Source: Chara braunii (lineage: Eukaryota; Streptophyta; Charophyceae; Charales; Characeae). From it: a stretch of 44,182 bases of DNA. Each line of letters begins with the position of its first letter. Positions within the stretch are counted from its first letter, which is position 1. Below the pieces are notes generated by a model. It was given only the letters and a program-made list of their open reading frames with translations. It did not search any database and was not told where the DNA came from. The stretch spans positions 18,406 through 62,587 of the forward strand of contig BFEA01000405.1 of NCBI GenBank assembly GCA_003427395.1, in the 5' to 3' direction. Positions 1 through 10,115 of the stretch are shown piece by piece. The position numbers and the translations under genes were made by a program.

Positions 1-42
1 TTTTTCCGTGCGCACCCTCGCCTAGCAGTGGCATGGCCGCGC

Positions 43-399
43 TTAAATTCGGCCGCGAGGCCTCGGCCCCGGGCCCACGGCCGGCCTCCTCAGTCGCGGC
101 CAGAGAGGACATATAGGTCGCTGACAATGTTTCCCTGAACGCCGGAGCCGCAAATCCAGTCGGTGTGCAAGAGGCGCGCAAGCTCGAGTCGTGGTGTAGT
201 ACTTGCAAGGAAGAAATCGTGCGTACTTGCTAAAATGCTCTACGACCGTGAGAATGTCGTCGTGCGCGAGGTGGTCGCGGGGGAACGAGCTGGTGACGTC
301 CATAGCAATGGAGAGGCCGGGTTCCCGTGGGATAGGCAACGGCGTAACTCGCCGTAGGGGTTGCGAGTCTTGCGATTGCGGGGTTTGCTTCATCGGCAA
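43..399 (-). pseudogene. Ty3/gypsy integrase core, N-terminal fragment
   Basis: Integrase inserts the cDNA of an LTR retrotransposon into the host genome. Reading from 399 downward, the translation carries the start of a Ty3/gypsy integrase core: a segment AMDVTSSFP that holds the first catalytic Asp, then VVEHFSKYARFLPCKYYTTT, the usual stretch before the second catalytic Asp. After about residue 70 the match is lost: the frame drifts and below about position 110 the sequence becomes GC-rich and unrelated, so the second Asp and the Glu are not in frame here. It follows the zinc-binding segment at 390-599 in another frame of the same strand, as expected for one decayed pol. The family call is good; the protein is clearly non-functional. 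Confidence 0.75.
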
Positions 400-599
400 A
401 CTTCACAAGAGTCGCAGTACTGAGTGACGTCGTTAATGAGGTCGGGCCACCGGAATCGTTGTCGAAGTCTTGCGATCGTACGTTTGACTCGGAAGTGGCC
501 GGCGAGTCGCGAATCGTGGTACTCGCGGAGGAGGGGAGTCCATAAGTGACGGTCGTGTGAAACGCATAGTAAGTCCTTGCCTCGTGAGTGGAGAAGCAA
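390..599 (-). pseudogene. Ty3/gypsy integrase zinc-binding (H2C2) segment
   Basis: This 69-codon minus-strand frame is the N-terminal zinc-binding domain of a Ty3/gypsy integrase. The pattern is His-x6-His-x26-Cys-x2-Cys, with HDSRLAGH providing the histidines and CDSC the cysteines, and the typical RFRWPDL stretch between them. Upstream on the same strand (600-700) the frame carries the linker usually found between RNase H and integrase, ending in YLLLHSRGKDLL. The domain itself is intact, but it is separated from RNase H by the AT-rich insertion at 711-1237 and from the integrase core by a frame change. Known for the family: this domain helps integrase multimerise and bind cDNA ends. Confidence 0.8.
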
Positions 600-710
600 G
601 TAGCCGTCGACGATGCGATAATGGCTGGCCGGTTGGTGATCTGAGGATAGTTACTCATAAAGCGTGGCTTCTGTGGCGTATTCCGGATCGGACTTGTATG
701 CTCGCACAAA

Positions 711-1237
711 ATCAACAGAAAAAATTCCATGAGAAATGAAAGTTGAAAAAACATTCCATGAAAAAAAAAATCCTTCATATTTATAAATTACCATTCCAAT
801 GCTTGTCAAATTCTAAAATTTTCAATTTAATTTGATAAGTTTCCGTCTAAATATGAGTTTTCCCTTCCAACTACATCTATTTGTTCAAGATGGAATGAAA
901 ATCTGGACGAGTTTATGAAATGTCTTAATTAGACTTTCATTCTACTACAACAAATATCGTCTAATTTAAATCGGATTAACCTATTTTTGACTGGAGATCC
1001 TTACTTAGAATGGCAGTTCAATTAAAATATTTTGTGNACTCATCCAGACTTCAATTCCATCTCTAGCATGCAGTTCAAATAAGAAGGGATACCCCATTCT
1101 TGGAAGGAAAATTTTCAAGTAAGACGAAAAATTTTAAAATTGGAATGACATTTTTTAAGATGGAATGAAAATTTAGAATTTANAATGGAATTTTACTCTA
1201 GAATGATTATTTAATTCTGGGAAATTTTTCTGTTGAT
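711..1237. mobile_element. AT-rich element with terminal inverted repeats, inserted in gypsy pol
   Basis: About 527 bp of strongly AT-rich sequence interrupts the minus-strand gypsy pol between RNase H and the integrase zinc finger. Its ends are inverted repeats: ATCAACAGAAAAAATTCC at 711-728 on the plus strand, and the same 18 bases with one mismatch read from 1237 on the minus strand. Inside, short ATTCCAT/ATGGAAT words recur in both orientations. No ORF of note is present. The layout fits a non-autonomous DNA transposon (MITE-like). I could not define a convincing target-site duplication; the flanking pol bases do not show one cleanly. Confidence 0.5.
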
Positions 1238-1239
1238 GT

Positions 1240-1430
1240 TGATGAAGGGTGTCGTCGAAACTGAATGCGTGGTGAGTCAATGCACAACAATCTGATCTTC
1301 GTGAAAGAGTATTCACGACTCTGTTGGAGAGGCCCGAAATGTGTTTTGATGTGAAGCGGAATTGATCGATAATGTACATCCATCGAATGATTGTGCTGCT
1401 CACCGTGTCTTGCGTCTTGTAGTAGGTCAA
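1240..1430 (-). pseudogene. Ty3/gypsy RNase H, C-terminal part
   Basis: The minus-strand translation contains the end of a Ty3/gypsy RNase H domain: a segment close to the usual 'F-x-I-x-H-I-x-G-x-x-N-x-V-A-D-x-L-S-R' ending, here seen as FTSKHISGLSNRVVNTLSRR. RNase H removes the RNA strand of the RNA:DNA hybrid during reverse transcription. The usual Ala-Asp before the final Leu-Ser-Arg is Asn-Thr here, so an active-site carboxylate appears lost. The coding trace stops at 1237, exactly where the AT-rich insertion begins, and resumes beyond 711. Confidence 0.65.
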
Positions 1431-1603
1431 TGGGTTATTGTCCTAGCCCAAGTGAACCTTCGACGCTTGAGAAGGAAGTGTCGCCAATGCTTGAGTACCG
1501 TGACGAAAGCAAGCAACTCGTTCTTCTGCGCATCATCAACCGAGTTGATGGGAGACACCTTTTGGCTGAAATACTCAAACAGTTGCCAATCTACTCCGTC
1601 GTG

Positions 1604-1861
1604 TTATTCCAAAACTGCACCCATGCCGTAGCCGGAAGTGTCCGTAGTCACTCTCGTAGACAAGGTGGGATCGTAGATACTCAAAACGGGAGTAAGGAGT
1701 AACGTCGTCTTCAATTTATGGAATGAACTGTGGAATTTGTCGGTGAACAGGAAGGGCACCTCTGGTCCTCTGGAGACTGCAATCTTGACAAGGGTGCGGC
1801 GTTCAGTGTGTATCCTCCGATGAAGCGTTGGTAGTACCCGTCCTAGGCCGGCCCATCCCAT
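1604..1861 (-). pseudogene. Ty3/gypsy RT connection and RNase H start
   Basis: This frame holds the linker between reverse transcriptase and RNase H of a Ty3/gypsy pol: VPFLFTDKFHSSFHKLKTTL followed by TPVLSIYDP and then the RNase H opening TTDTSGYGMGAVLE, where the Asp of TDTS is the first RNase H catalytic residue. The first 30 or so codons of the frame do not match; the matching translation of that part lies in a neighbouring frame, so at least one frameshift separates it from the RT segment at 1898-2353. It belongs to the same decayed element as its minus-strand neighbours. Confidence 0.7.
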
Positions 1862-1897
1862 AAAAGAGCGAAATTCCGTGGAGTTTGACGGTTCCGG

Positions 1898-2353
1898 TCA
1901 ATCTTGGATGACCTTGATCTTGTCTGTGAGCGGACGGATGCCTTGCGGTGTCACAAAGTGGTCCAAGTACTCGATCTCTTGCTGCACGAACTTGCACTTG
2001 GCTCGGTTGGCCTTGTACTTGGNCGTACGTAGCCTGTCCAAAACAACGCATAGATGCACGATGTGCTCGTCCAAAGTCCGACTATACACCAAGATGTCAT
2101 CAAGGTAGATGAGCACGAACCGGACCATTTGGAATTGCCTTTTGGAAGGTGGCCGGGGCATTCGTGAGGCCGAATGGCATTGCGACCCACTCGAAGTGCC
2201 TGTATCGTGTCTTGAATGCGGTTTTGTAGCAATCTCTTGGATGGATCTCGAGCTGGTGGTAGCCAGCCTTGAGGTCCAACTTGGAGAAGTACTTGGCACC
2301 GCCCACGCTCNAGAAGATCGTCGATGCGTGGGGTCACGTAAGCGGGCTGACAT
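1898..2353 (-). pseudogene. Ty3/gypsy reverse transcriptase fragment
   Basis: Reverse transcriptase core of a Ty3/gypsy element on the minus strand. Three blocks are visible, in two frames: TPRIDDL near the N-terminal end (about 2315-2340), then [20 protein letters not shown] with the first catalytic Asp and [17 protein letters not shown] (2100-2306), then [11 protein letters not shown] with the catalytic YLDD box. A frame change near the ambiguous base at 2311 and another near 2130 break the reading, so it is a relic or a low-quality consensus. Sequence upstream of TPRIDDL (fingers, protease, gag) is missing because the element is cut at about 2340-2400, where an oppositely oriented element begins. 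Confidence 0.85.
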
Positions 2354-2401
2354 TCTTAATGGTTTGTGCGTGGATCCGCGGCCTAGGGGGTCACGTAAGC
2401 G
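2330..2401. repeat. 15-bp direct repeat at the head-to-head element junction
   Basis: GGGGTCACGTAAGCG occurs at 2330-2344 and again at 2387-2401, with 42 bp between. The first copy is still inside the minus-strand reverse transcriptase; the second lies just before the plus-strand integrase. It marks the breakpoint between the two oppositely oriented gypsy fragments and could reflect microhomology joining or a local duplication. Confidence 0.6.
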
Positions 2402-3297
2402 TCAGGTTATGGTGCGCGTGGATCAGTTCTCCAAATATGCAAAGTTCATCCCCTTACAAGTTGAGGCTCGCATTCCAGCCGTTCAGGCGGCATTTGCTGA
2501 CAGGTGGGTTACACATCATGGACCACCCACCTCTATAGCCAGTGATCGAGATCCAAGGTTTTGCAGCAATGAATGGCAATCCTACTGCAGGGATTACCTT
2601 CATTCTTGTCTGGATGTGACATCTGGTCGTCATCCTGAAGCCAATGGTCAGGTTGAAGTGATGAACCAGAATTTGTTTCAGCTGTTGCGTCATGTGATCA
2701 GTCTTGACCAGCAAGACTGAGATCTCCATTTCAGTCGTGCACAACTTGTGTATAACACTTCTGTACACTCCTCCACACGCTTCACAACCTATCGTTTGCA
2801 ATGGGGTCGTGAGCCACGACAGCCTCATGATGACATCATCGATAAGGCTACCCCTACATTGCCACCTGGAACTGCAGAGTTCACCAGGCGTTACCGTGTG
2901 GACATAGAACGCATCCGTGCTAACCTGCTGAAAACCCAAAAAGTTATGATTCAGCAGGCTAACAGACACATGCGTCCTTGTGCGTGGCCCGTGTGGGTAC
3001 TCAGTTCTGAGTTGTCACGAGAGAAGGATATTTTGCCTAAGCTGCTGCCCCGATATATGGGTCCATGGCAGGTCTTAGATACAGTGGGAGCTGATCCTTT
3101 TGGACCATCCTATACAGTGGATGTCCCTCTGCATCTACAAACCTATCCTGTCTTCCATGCATCTAAGCTATTACCATTCACATCCGCTGATGCATTTCCA
3201 GACAGGGCTCCTCAGTTTGGCCCTCCAATCCCTGGCAAAGGATATGATGTGGAGTTCATTGAGGATGAGTCTAGTACAGGACCGGATAAGGAATAGC
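2400..3297 (+). pseudogene. Ty3/gypsy integrase C-terminal part with GPY/F module, in-frame stop
   Basis: Plus-strand integrase of a second Ty3/gypsy element. The translation starts at RVDQFSKYAKFIP (Asp codon at 2421), so the zinc finger and the first catalytic Asp are missing. The second catalytic Asp is in ASDRDPRF (codon at 2544) and the Glu in NGQVEVMN (codon at 2655). A TGA stop interrupts the frame at 2718-2720; the same frame then resumes with YNTSVHSSTRFT and runs to the stop at 3294-3296. Near the end KLLPRYMGPWQVL and YPVFHASKLLPF form a GPY/F-type module, known in this family to follow the integrase core. No chromodomain is evident after it. It lies just upstream of a polypurine tract and a candidate 3' LTR. 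It differs in sequence from the minus-strand integrase, so it is a different subfamily. Confidence 0.85.
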
Positions 3298-3473
3298 TTG
3301 TGGAATAGCTTGTGAAGTTTTGTTATCAACCACACACTGAAGATCGTTGGTTTACTCACAAGGAGCTCCTGAAGACCGCAAAGTCTGTTGTCCTCTGATA
3401 CGAGGCAGCGCAGAAGGGAGAACCCCTTCGACGCTCTACACGCCTACGCCCCTAGCTCGGAGGTCCTCGCTCC

Positions 3474-3486
3474 GGGGGAGGGTAGG
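3474..3486 (+). other. Polypurine tract of the plus-strand gypsy element
   Basis: GGGGGAGGGTAGG lies about 180 bp after the integrase stop and directly before the candidate LTR start TGCAATG. Such tracts prime plus-strand DNA synthesis in LTR elements. Position and composition fit; no functional evidence. Confidence 0.5.
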
Positions 3487-3488
3487 TC

Positions 3489-4538
3489 TGCAATGACTTG
3501 CTGTTTTCTGGTCGCCTGTANNCTCTCTCTGTCGAGGTTGTACATAGGTAGGACANATTCGTAATTTCGTTTGGCNGAGGGCTAACNGAGTGACCTGCTT
3601 GTAAGGAAAATTCGTGAGGGACATATTAAANTTTGTGAATTCGGGAAAATACAGGCCCGTACTAACTGAATTTCCTACAGCNACCCTAATTGCGAATAGC
3701 AGACCCGGGCTACCCCGAGGACAGACAGGGCCTAAGGGCCTGTGCTGATAGACGGTCCTATAGCCTATAGCCGGGTTGGGAGAGGCCCTAGAGGCCGAAA
3801 CAGAATCGGTACCGGTTGGCCAGTCAGTCCGGTCTAGGTCGTGTCTAGGCTAGAGTAGAGTATAGATAGATTGTANACATCGGTGCAGGGCTTTCGGCAA
3901 TTGGTACCGAGTACATAGCTGCTGCGCTACGCGTGAACCGGAGGTGGTGACGGACATAGCCAGACCTTNNGAGTGCCGGCCANAGCTGGAACCTGCGCTG
4001 TACTTTGTCAGCACGCGGGGTTGTCAGAGGTCTGGGTTATTCGAGGTCTGCTGGAGGCGAGAGAAGTTGGTGCCCTGCTGGACCCTCCTCCAGAGTGGGG
4101 TCACAGGGTGTGGTGCTGCAGCCATAGCTGCAACTTCTTCCTTAGAGGTCATCTTGTCAGGAGTGGTGGCGCTGCTGCAGACTTCCACCCGGGAAGTCTT
4201 CCGACACTTCGTCATCANCAGATACTGTGGTGCTGGTCTTCTTCTTCATCCTCTGAGTGGCGCTTGGCCTNCGAGGCCTGNTTCAGGATGGCGCTTCCCT
4301 CTGGAGGCTGTATTTGGGTGGCGCTTGATNTTGCAGGGACTCAGGGTAGTGATAGCGGTTCATCAGGGTTGGGGAGNGNAGCGCTGCTCAGTTNAGAGCA
4401 GCACATCATAGTTCTGAAGTTATTCTGACAATTCGAGACTCTGAGATTAATAAACAGTGTGGAAACATTTTTTCTTGGATGTGATCTACTCAGCTTTCCT
4501 TTATGACTGGTTGTGAGGATTGAGTGGAGTGANTTGCA
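3489..4538 (+). mobile_element. Candidate 3' LTR of the plus-strand gypsy element
   Basis: The segment begins TGCAA directly after the polypurine tract and ends TTGCA at 4534-4538, giving a 5-bp terminal inverted repeat and a length of about 1050 bp, a normal LTR size. A polyadenylation hexamer AATAAA lies at 4449-4454, near the expected R/U5 position. Several N bases are scattered through it. The matching 5' LTR is not in the window, so the boundaries rest only on these terminal signals. ORFs inside (for example 3944-4428) are not recognised and look spurious. Confidence 0.45.
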
Positions 4539-4744
4539 CTTTCAGTGTGTCCTGTCATATCGCATGGTCAAGTCTTCCGCTGTGTTTATCTCTCCCTGTG
4601 CGGTGTGATACTCCTATCCTCTCCCCTTCCTTCTGTGTATGTATGGGCATACTTGGGAGTCTATGTGAGCNAGTGNTGGTCATCAGACAACAAACAACCA
4701 GAATCATAACAGACAACAGGATAAAGACTAACATACATGAAACT

Positions 4745-4747
<3 letters not shown>

Positions 4748-4798
<51 letters not shown>

Positions 4799-4827
4799 CA
4801 CCCACACCCACATACACACACACACAC

Positions 4828-4881
<54 letters not shown>

Positions 4882-4901
4882 ACCCACATACACACACACA
4901 C

Positions 4902-4944
<43 letters not shown>

Positions 4945-4965
4945 CACACCCACATACACACACAC

Positions 4966-5038
<73 letters not shown>
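4748..5038. repeat. Compound (TG)n/(GA)n/(CA)n microsatellite with higher-order unit
   Basis: A (TG)n tract passes into (AG)n, followed by three blocks of the form (GA)n-CACCCACA-(CA)n-CTCA-(GA)n, ending in a long (GA)n run. The recurring CA-rich cassette with CACCC at its start makes this a higher-order array rather than a simple dinucleotide run. Long SL or RE translations over it are artefacts of the repeat. Confidence 0.9.
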
Positions 5039-5041
<3 letters not shown>

Positions 5042-5214
5042 GGGGGGGGCAGAGGGGAAGGAGGAGGTGGAGGGCGGTCTTTTCAGTTTCTTGCAAAAGG
5101 TGTAGCCCATAACGCAAGTAAATTCAGCAGGACTTGAACTCATGATCTGCTCTTATTAACAGGCATAGGGACCGAGAAATGCCTTTAGAAATTTTTCTGT
5201 CTCAAATTAGAATC

Positions 5215-5999
5215 GTTTAGAAGTTATCATGTTTGCAATCGGAAACTCTTGAAACTTGGGGCAGTCAAGAGCAGTCAGAGTCAGAGTGGCTCTTGAAACC
5301 CTTTTAAGAGAAGCTCTTGAAAGATTGAAAACCCCAGCCTGCCTGCAACTCGTGTGTTTGCAAGCGTCCTTGGCTGAGCCCCTGAGGGACTATTGATTTT
5401 TTCAAGAGTTGTCAGGCTGTTATCCTGACGCCATTAAAAAAAAAACAAAGCTGTATGACTGTCTTTTTGCATCCTTTGTCTCAATTAAGCGCTGTCACCG
5501 TTTCAAGAGTGCTGTGTGGCGAGGGGCAGAAAGCTCTTGAAAATTGAACTCTTGAAATCATCTCACAGCTCTTGAAACATTTCCCTGTTTCAAGAGTGGT
5601 GCCCTGAGGCCCTTGAAAATGAGTTCAAGTTTTCAAGAGTGGTGTGGCGAGGCCCTTGAAAATGAGTTCAAGTTTTCAAGAGTGGTGTGGCGAGGCCCTT
5701 GAAAATGAGTTTTCAAGAGTGGTGTGGCGAGGCCCTTGAAAATGAGTTTTCAAGAGTGGTGTGGCNGTTTCAAGAGTGCTGTGTGGCGAGGGGCAGAAAG
5801 CTCTTGAAAATTGAACTCTTGAAATCATCTCACAGCTCTTGAAACATTTCCCTGTTTCAAGAGTGGTGCCGTGAGGCCCTTGAAAATGAGTTCAAGTTTT
5901 CAAGAGTGGTGTGGCGAGGCCCTTGAAAATGAGTTTTCAGGAGTGGTGTGGCAAGGCCCTTGAAAATGAGTTTTCAAGAGTGGTGTGGCGAGGCCCTCA
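5215..5999. repeat. Modular tandem repeat of CTTGAAA / TTTCAAGAG and GTGTGGCGAGG words
   Basis: The words CTCTTGAAA and TTTCAAGAG (inverse complements) recur throughout. From 5591 a tandem array appears whose unit is TTTCAAGAG-TGGTGTGGCGAGGCC-CTTGAAAATGAG, in a 36-bp form and a form about 7 bp longer with an extra TTCAAGT. A larger duplication with a period of 267 bp is superimposed: the block starting TTTCAAGAGTGCTGTGTGG at 5501 recurs at 5768. Each unit can form a hairpin because CTTGAAAA and TTTTCAAG flank it. No coding potential is seen. Confidence 0.85.
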
Positions 6000-6691
6000 G
6001 TTGCCATTGTTTCCAACCCCCATGGGCGGGTGCATGTTCGAATACAAGTACATAGCGCCATTGTACCCCAAATAGATTCGCTGGTAAGATTCTTTGTTTT
6101 GTGTTTTTCTGGAAGCAGATTCGTTTTCCTTTTTGGGCATAGCCACACCAACATCGAAAACTGCATTTTCGACATTTTCTCCTCGCCACACAGCATGTCC
6201 AAATCCGAGATGCAAAAAAAAATCAGGAGCTGTCAGGGAAGGGTTTCGTTTCCCAGCCTGCAACTTGCACACTTTCAACAGTCCTGGGATGGGATGTCGA
6301 ATTCTTGCCCGAATGTCAAAAAAGAGAACGCACCAACGCTTGTACTATCGTCACCCCAGTTTGCCTCTTTTGTGCACAGGACTTGTGAGTTCTTCACTTC
6401 CACATGCTGTGTGGCGAAGAGGGGTTTTCTGTCGAAAGAGGGAATGTCGAAAATTTCCTGACATATGCAGAATTTCGTGATGTTTTGACATTGGTGTGGC
6501 GAGGCCCTTTGTCTGATTCGGACAAGGGCAGAGAAAAGGATGGCGGTGTATCTTTCGATATTCCAGTTGAGTACATTGTCCCCCAAGTAGATTCGCCGGT
6601 GAGATTCGTTGTTTTTTGTTTTTTTGGAAGCAGATTCGTTTTCTTTTTTGTCTTATTCGGAGATGGGCAGGCAAAAGTATGGCTGCGTGTA

Positions 6692-6795
6692 TTTTTTTTT
6701 TCTTCTGTTTTTCTTTTTTTTTTTTCTTTTACAAAACAAGTCACTTTATCTTGCTCAAGTGTCGGGCCGGGGTCCCACAATTCAACCCGGGAACA
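6692..6795 (-). mobile_element. Poly(A)-tailed SINE-like copy, 3' end
   Basis: On the minus strand the sequence reads CCGGGTTGAATTGTG, then a CCCCGG-containing stretch, then ATAAAGTGAC, and ends in an A-rich tail (the T-rich run at 6692-6730 on the plus strand). The same blocks in the same order occur in the plus-strand copy at 9503-9632. The 5' limit is not clear. It is called a retroposon because of the shared 3' domain followed by poly(A). Confidence 0.5.
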
Positions 6796-6999
6796 ATTCT
6801 GACAGCATCAGTCAGATTCTCTTATGCTTCAGAGGAGGGTCTTCGACTAGGAACAGCTTCGGTCCCATACAGACCCTTCTGTCCTGAAGGCCTCACTCTG
6901 AGAAAGGAAAGAAAGGGGTTGCCTTCTCGGCTTCTCGGCCTTCAAAAGCCACACAAACCGAAATACGATAATCCCTACTTTGGCTGGCGGCCGCGTCGG

Positions 7000-8750
7000 T
7001 TGGCGGTACCTTAGTGCACTAATGTGCGATAAGGCGGTGTTAACGCAGGGGAGCAAATGGTGATATCGGAATTNCCGAGGTTACACCTCGGGAATTAGCA
7101 GCCAGAGGCCGCCGACGCGAGAGCTATGGACTAGCTAAGTGGAAATCGTTCGAAGTATCTCTGCTTCCGCNTGGTATGTTTAGTACTGTGTTTCCCCTTG
7201 AGAAGATCAAGGGGCAGGGGGATGCTGTCAGCCGGAGAAGACTGTCATGAGCTCGGAAGATGGAACGTTTCGTTGGCAGTGCGTGCCCACGCAAGATTGG
7301 GTTCTACTAACGGAAGGTCGGCAGCAGCGTCAGCGGGAGCAGTGGGAGAGCTCGTGATGGCGGTGGGAGTGCTGTGGACAATACCAAGGAGACAACGTGC
7401 TTTACTTTGCATCTAGCCATACTGGTGTGCCACATCTCTTACCTTTGCTCAGCCCTCTTTCCAAGGAGGATTCATCGGGAGATTCACACGAGAAATCCAG
7501 GGTGGGCCGTATCGGGATATCTTGTATTACACTTTATGCCTGGATCACTGACGTATATTAGATTTCTTGATCGGTTATTGATAAGTTGGAAACACTCATT
7601 TACATGCTTATAATCACCGTTCTGGGCTAGATCCCTCTAGTTAGCCTCACATTTTCAGTCGGGTCCCTGGATTGGATGAGAATCTTACATTGTAGAGGAT
7701 TGTTTTATATTGGTTTTTAATGTGCTTCACGTCAACACCGAGGGTTTTCACATATTTTCGGTGGAACGGCAATATCTAACGGGTCTAGGAGGGATCAGGT
7801 GCCGTGTTTTGGAGGACTTGCTTGTAATTGGAACAAATCTCAAAATCCGACCACCAGAATTGGGCTGGAAAGTGGGTAGAATCTTCAGAGTTAGAGTTCA
7901 AGCTATCTCGATAGTGTAATCAGGGTCCTCTGCCAACAGGTTCCCTTGTCATTTTTCTACCTTGGTTTGCTCGTGGACTATTTTAGTTTTTCGGTATCTG
8001 TACTTGGTGCCATTCGTGGGATAGGTACAGGTTTTTACTNTCTTCATGAGTGAAATGGGGCTTTATCTACTTTTCACGTTTAGTTTACTCNTTTATCTCT
8101 GCTCTATGATTCAAGTTTTGATGCGTTCCATTTGCAATGGNTGTCTTTCACAGTCGTTGGTATTTTATGGAATTTGATTTTACTCACGATCAAGCCTTGC
8201 TCCGCACGGTGTATTTAGCAGCAACCAAGGGCGGATGCAAAAGTTCTGTTGATGCTCTCTCAGGTTGTCGGGCGAGGATGGATGGCTGATTTNAGCCAAG
8301 AAGANCCTTAGCAATGTACAAGGAGAGAGCCTGGGATCGGTGGAATGCTTTCTCACTGGAATGTACCTGGCCCCAAAAGTATGCTGGATTCTATGCTTGT
8401 CATATCTCGTTACTGGAGATATCCTGAGATATTTAGACAGCCTTTAGGCTCACTGCTTATCATCTAAATCTTGGTATAAATGCGTGCTTTGTGTTTGTAT
8501 TTCCAAAGCTTGTGGTTGGTAGGGGGCCATGCGAGATGAGGGAAGCTACCGGTGAAATGTTAAAACAGGTTCCAGTTGCCTTTAGGGTGCCTATTAGCAC
8601 ACGTCTCTTTCGCCAGTGAGGACGGGAGGAACTACTCCCATACATTTTCTTNGTTGAAGTTAGTTCTGTCTGACTGTATTTGCACAGCTGTTTGCGATGA
8701 AGAGTGTAGGGGCTGTTCCAGTGTGGTTCAGGGTGAATCCCTTGGAGATA
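7000..8750. other. No recognisable gene
   Basis: I see no gene, RNA or known element here. ORFs are short and unrecognised. At 8012-8029 TTGGTGCCATTCGTGGGA resembles an LTR primer-binding site, but no LTR with TG...CA ends could be paired with it, so it is not called. Confidence 0.5.
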
Positions 8751-8755
8751 TCAGC

Positions 8756-9280
8756 AGCGGCGCTACCACGAGCAGTGAGAGTGTAATCGTACCTGTGAAG
8801 AGCAAACTTCAGTTGTACCCATTGTGATTGCTNTATTCACAAAGATCCAAGNGTGCGTGGTGGGAAACCCGTCATGGCAACTCAGGCTCTTCGCAGTTTG
8901 TTGGACAGCATAGCAAGGACAAGGGGAAAAGCTCTGAAGAGTTGATGAGATTATCGTTTCGGGGCTAAACTAGCTGTCGCATATTTGTTTTGGATCTTCT
9001 ATTTTCTAAGAGTAGACTTGGTTGGTATTCTAGGGATTGCATATAGGTGCTGCAGTCTTCGTGGATCATTAAAGCTTTATGTACAATTTCATTGGTAGCG
9101 GCACTACGGAGGCAGTGGGAGTGCCACCGTTGGTGGTGGGAGTGCTATTCCTTGCAGTTGGTATCATTAGGATAGGAAGCAAACTCGAACTGTATCCATG
9201 GTGATCTTGGTTCGACTGACCATGGATCTTATTGAAGATCCAAGGGTGTGTGGTGGGAAACCCGTCAAGGTATTTCAGGC
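8756..9280. repeat. Diverged direct repeat, two copies
   Basis: Copy one (8756-8887) and copy two (9096-9280) share AGCGGCxCTAC at the start, AGCAAACT-C near the middle, a CCATxGTGAT block, and a well-conserved end AAGATCCAAG-GTG-GTGGTGGGAAACCCGTCA. Copy two is longer by about 50 bp. No coding frame explains the similarity; it is probably an old transposon-derived or tandem duplication. Confidence 0.6.
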
Positions 9281-9502
9281 TTCCTTTGGACTGCAGACGT
9301 GTTTGGGTTAACGTTCATCAGAATGAGNAAAGGTCTTTCATCTTTGAGTTTAGCCCAGGGCTGTGAGCAGGTAGAATGTTCAAAATGTTTTAGATATTCA
9401 CTGCCTGAAGGATTTGAGTAGTTATATCTTTCTTAGTTCGGCCACCTTTATTGAGCTTCAAGTTCTTTTTTGAGAAGTTTTATTTCTGTTGAGAGTAGAG
9501 GG

Positions 9503-9632
9503 GTCCTGGGACGCTGGACCCGGTTTCCAGCAAGGTTCTTGGTGACTCCGGGTTGAATTGTGAGGTCCCCGGCCTCATCCATTTTTTTTGGAATATAAAG
9601 TGACAACTTCTCAAAAAAAAAAAAAAAAAAAA
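9503..9632 (+). mobile_element. Poly(A)-tailed SINE-like copy
   Basis: Begins near GGGACGCTGGACCCGGTT at 9509, passes through CCGGGTTGAATTGTG and a CCCCGG stretch, then ATAAAGTGAC, and ends in a run of 20 A at 9613-9632. It shares the first box with the minus-strand copies at 11192-11260 and 11464-11553 and the second half with 6692-6795, so at least four members of one retroposon family lie within 5 kb. There are no clear RNA polymerase III boxes, so the origin of the head is unknown. Confidence 0.55.
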
Positions 9633-9994
9633 GATAATCCCTACATTGTTCTCTATCCACCAAGACTACCTACCCAAGCCAACTGAAAACCGTAGAAAAC
9701 TCTGATTCACCTAATGCTGTGGAGCTTAGCTGTGACACTCCCTCCTCGTTCATCCCCCCTCTGCCTGTCTCCTGCGACCCACCAAACTCCCCCCTATCCG
9801 AGTGTCCAGGATATACTCACTTTGCTCACTGATTTCTGAAAAACCACAGGCCTAACTCTAACCTGTCTCCCACAATCTTTGCCATCTGNTCGCNGACGCA
9901 CCATGTCTCTCTAAACCATTTCAGGCCTGGCTCTCTGTTTCTGGATTTGCTGACCTTTCTGCAGCCTAAGGGGAGGATTCATTTCAACTTTGCC

Positions 9995-10115
9995 CCTGGT
10001 GACTTTTTTTTTTTTTTTAATGTGGTCCGATGGACCACCGATCAGATATTAAACTGATCAGAACAGATACTACCCTTGATCTTAGCCAAAAGGCCGAGAA
10101 AGGTATCCTGGTGAC
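9995..10115 (-). ncRNA. U2 snRNA retropseudogene (3'-truncated, poly(A)-tailed)
   Basis: Read on the minus strand from 10106, the sequence begins ATACCTTTCTCGGCC and follows U2 snRNA: TTTTGGCTAAGATCAAG, the branch-point recognition segment GTAGTATCTGTTC, and the stem-IIa region, to 10019 (88 nt). It then stops short of the Sm site and the 3' stem-loops and passes straight into 15 A (the T run at 10004-10018 on the plus strand). The 9-bp repeat CCTGGTGAC flanks it exactly (9995-10003 and 10107-10115), the mark of target-primed retroposition. A 22-bp direct repeat starting CATTTCAACTTTGCCCC (9980-10001 and 10115-10136) encloses the right and left edges, suggesting the target was already tandemly repeated. 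There is no promoter-like context, so it is a pseudogene. U2 normally pairs with the intron branch site in the spliceosome. Confidence 0.85.

Noticed and set aside
4520-5143. Long ORFs rich in Ser-Leu or Arg-Glu on both strands
   Set aside because: They are translations of the TG/GA/CA microsatellite and have no gene-like composition.
5120-5190. Possible tRNA gene or tRNA-derived SINE on the minus strand (GAGTTCAAGTCC resembles a B box)
   Set aside because: No A box or acceptor-stem pairing at the expected distance; only the 3' half looks tRNA-like.
6094-6887. Several overlapping ORFs of 90 to 130 codons
   Set aside because: They overlap the GTGTGGCGAGG repeat family and a SINE-like poly(A) region, and none shows a known domain or consistent frame.
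8012-8029. TTGGTGCCATTCGTGGGA as a primer-binding site of a plus-strand LTR element
   Set aside because: No LTR with TG...CA ends could be placed before it and no tail LTR or gag after it.
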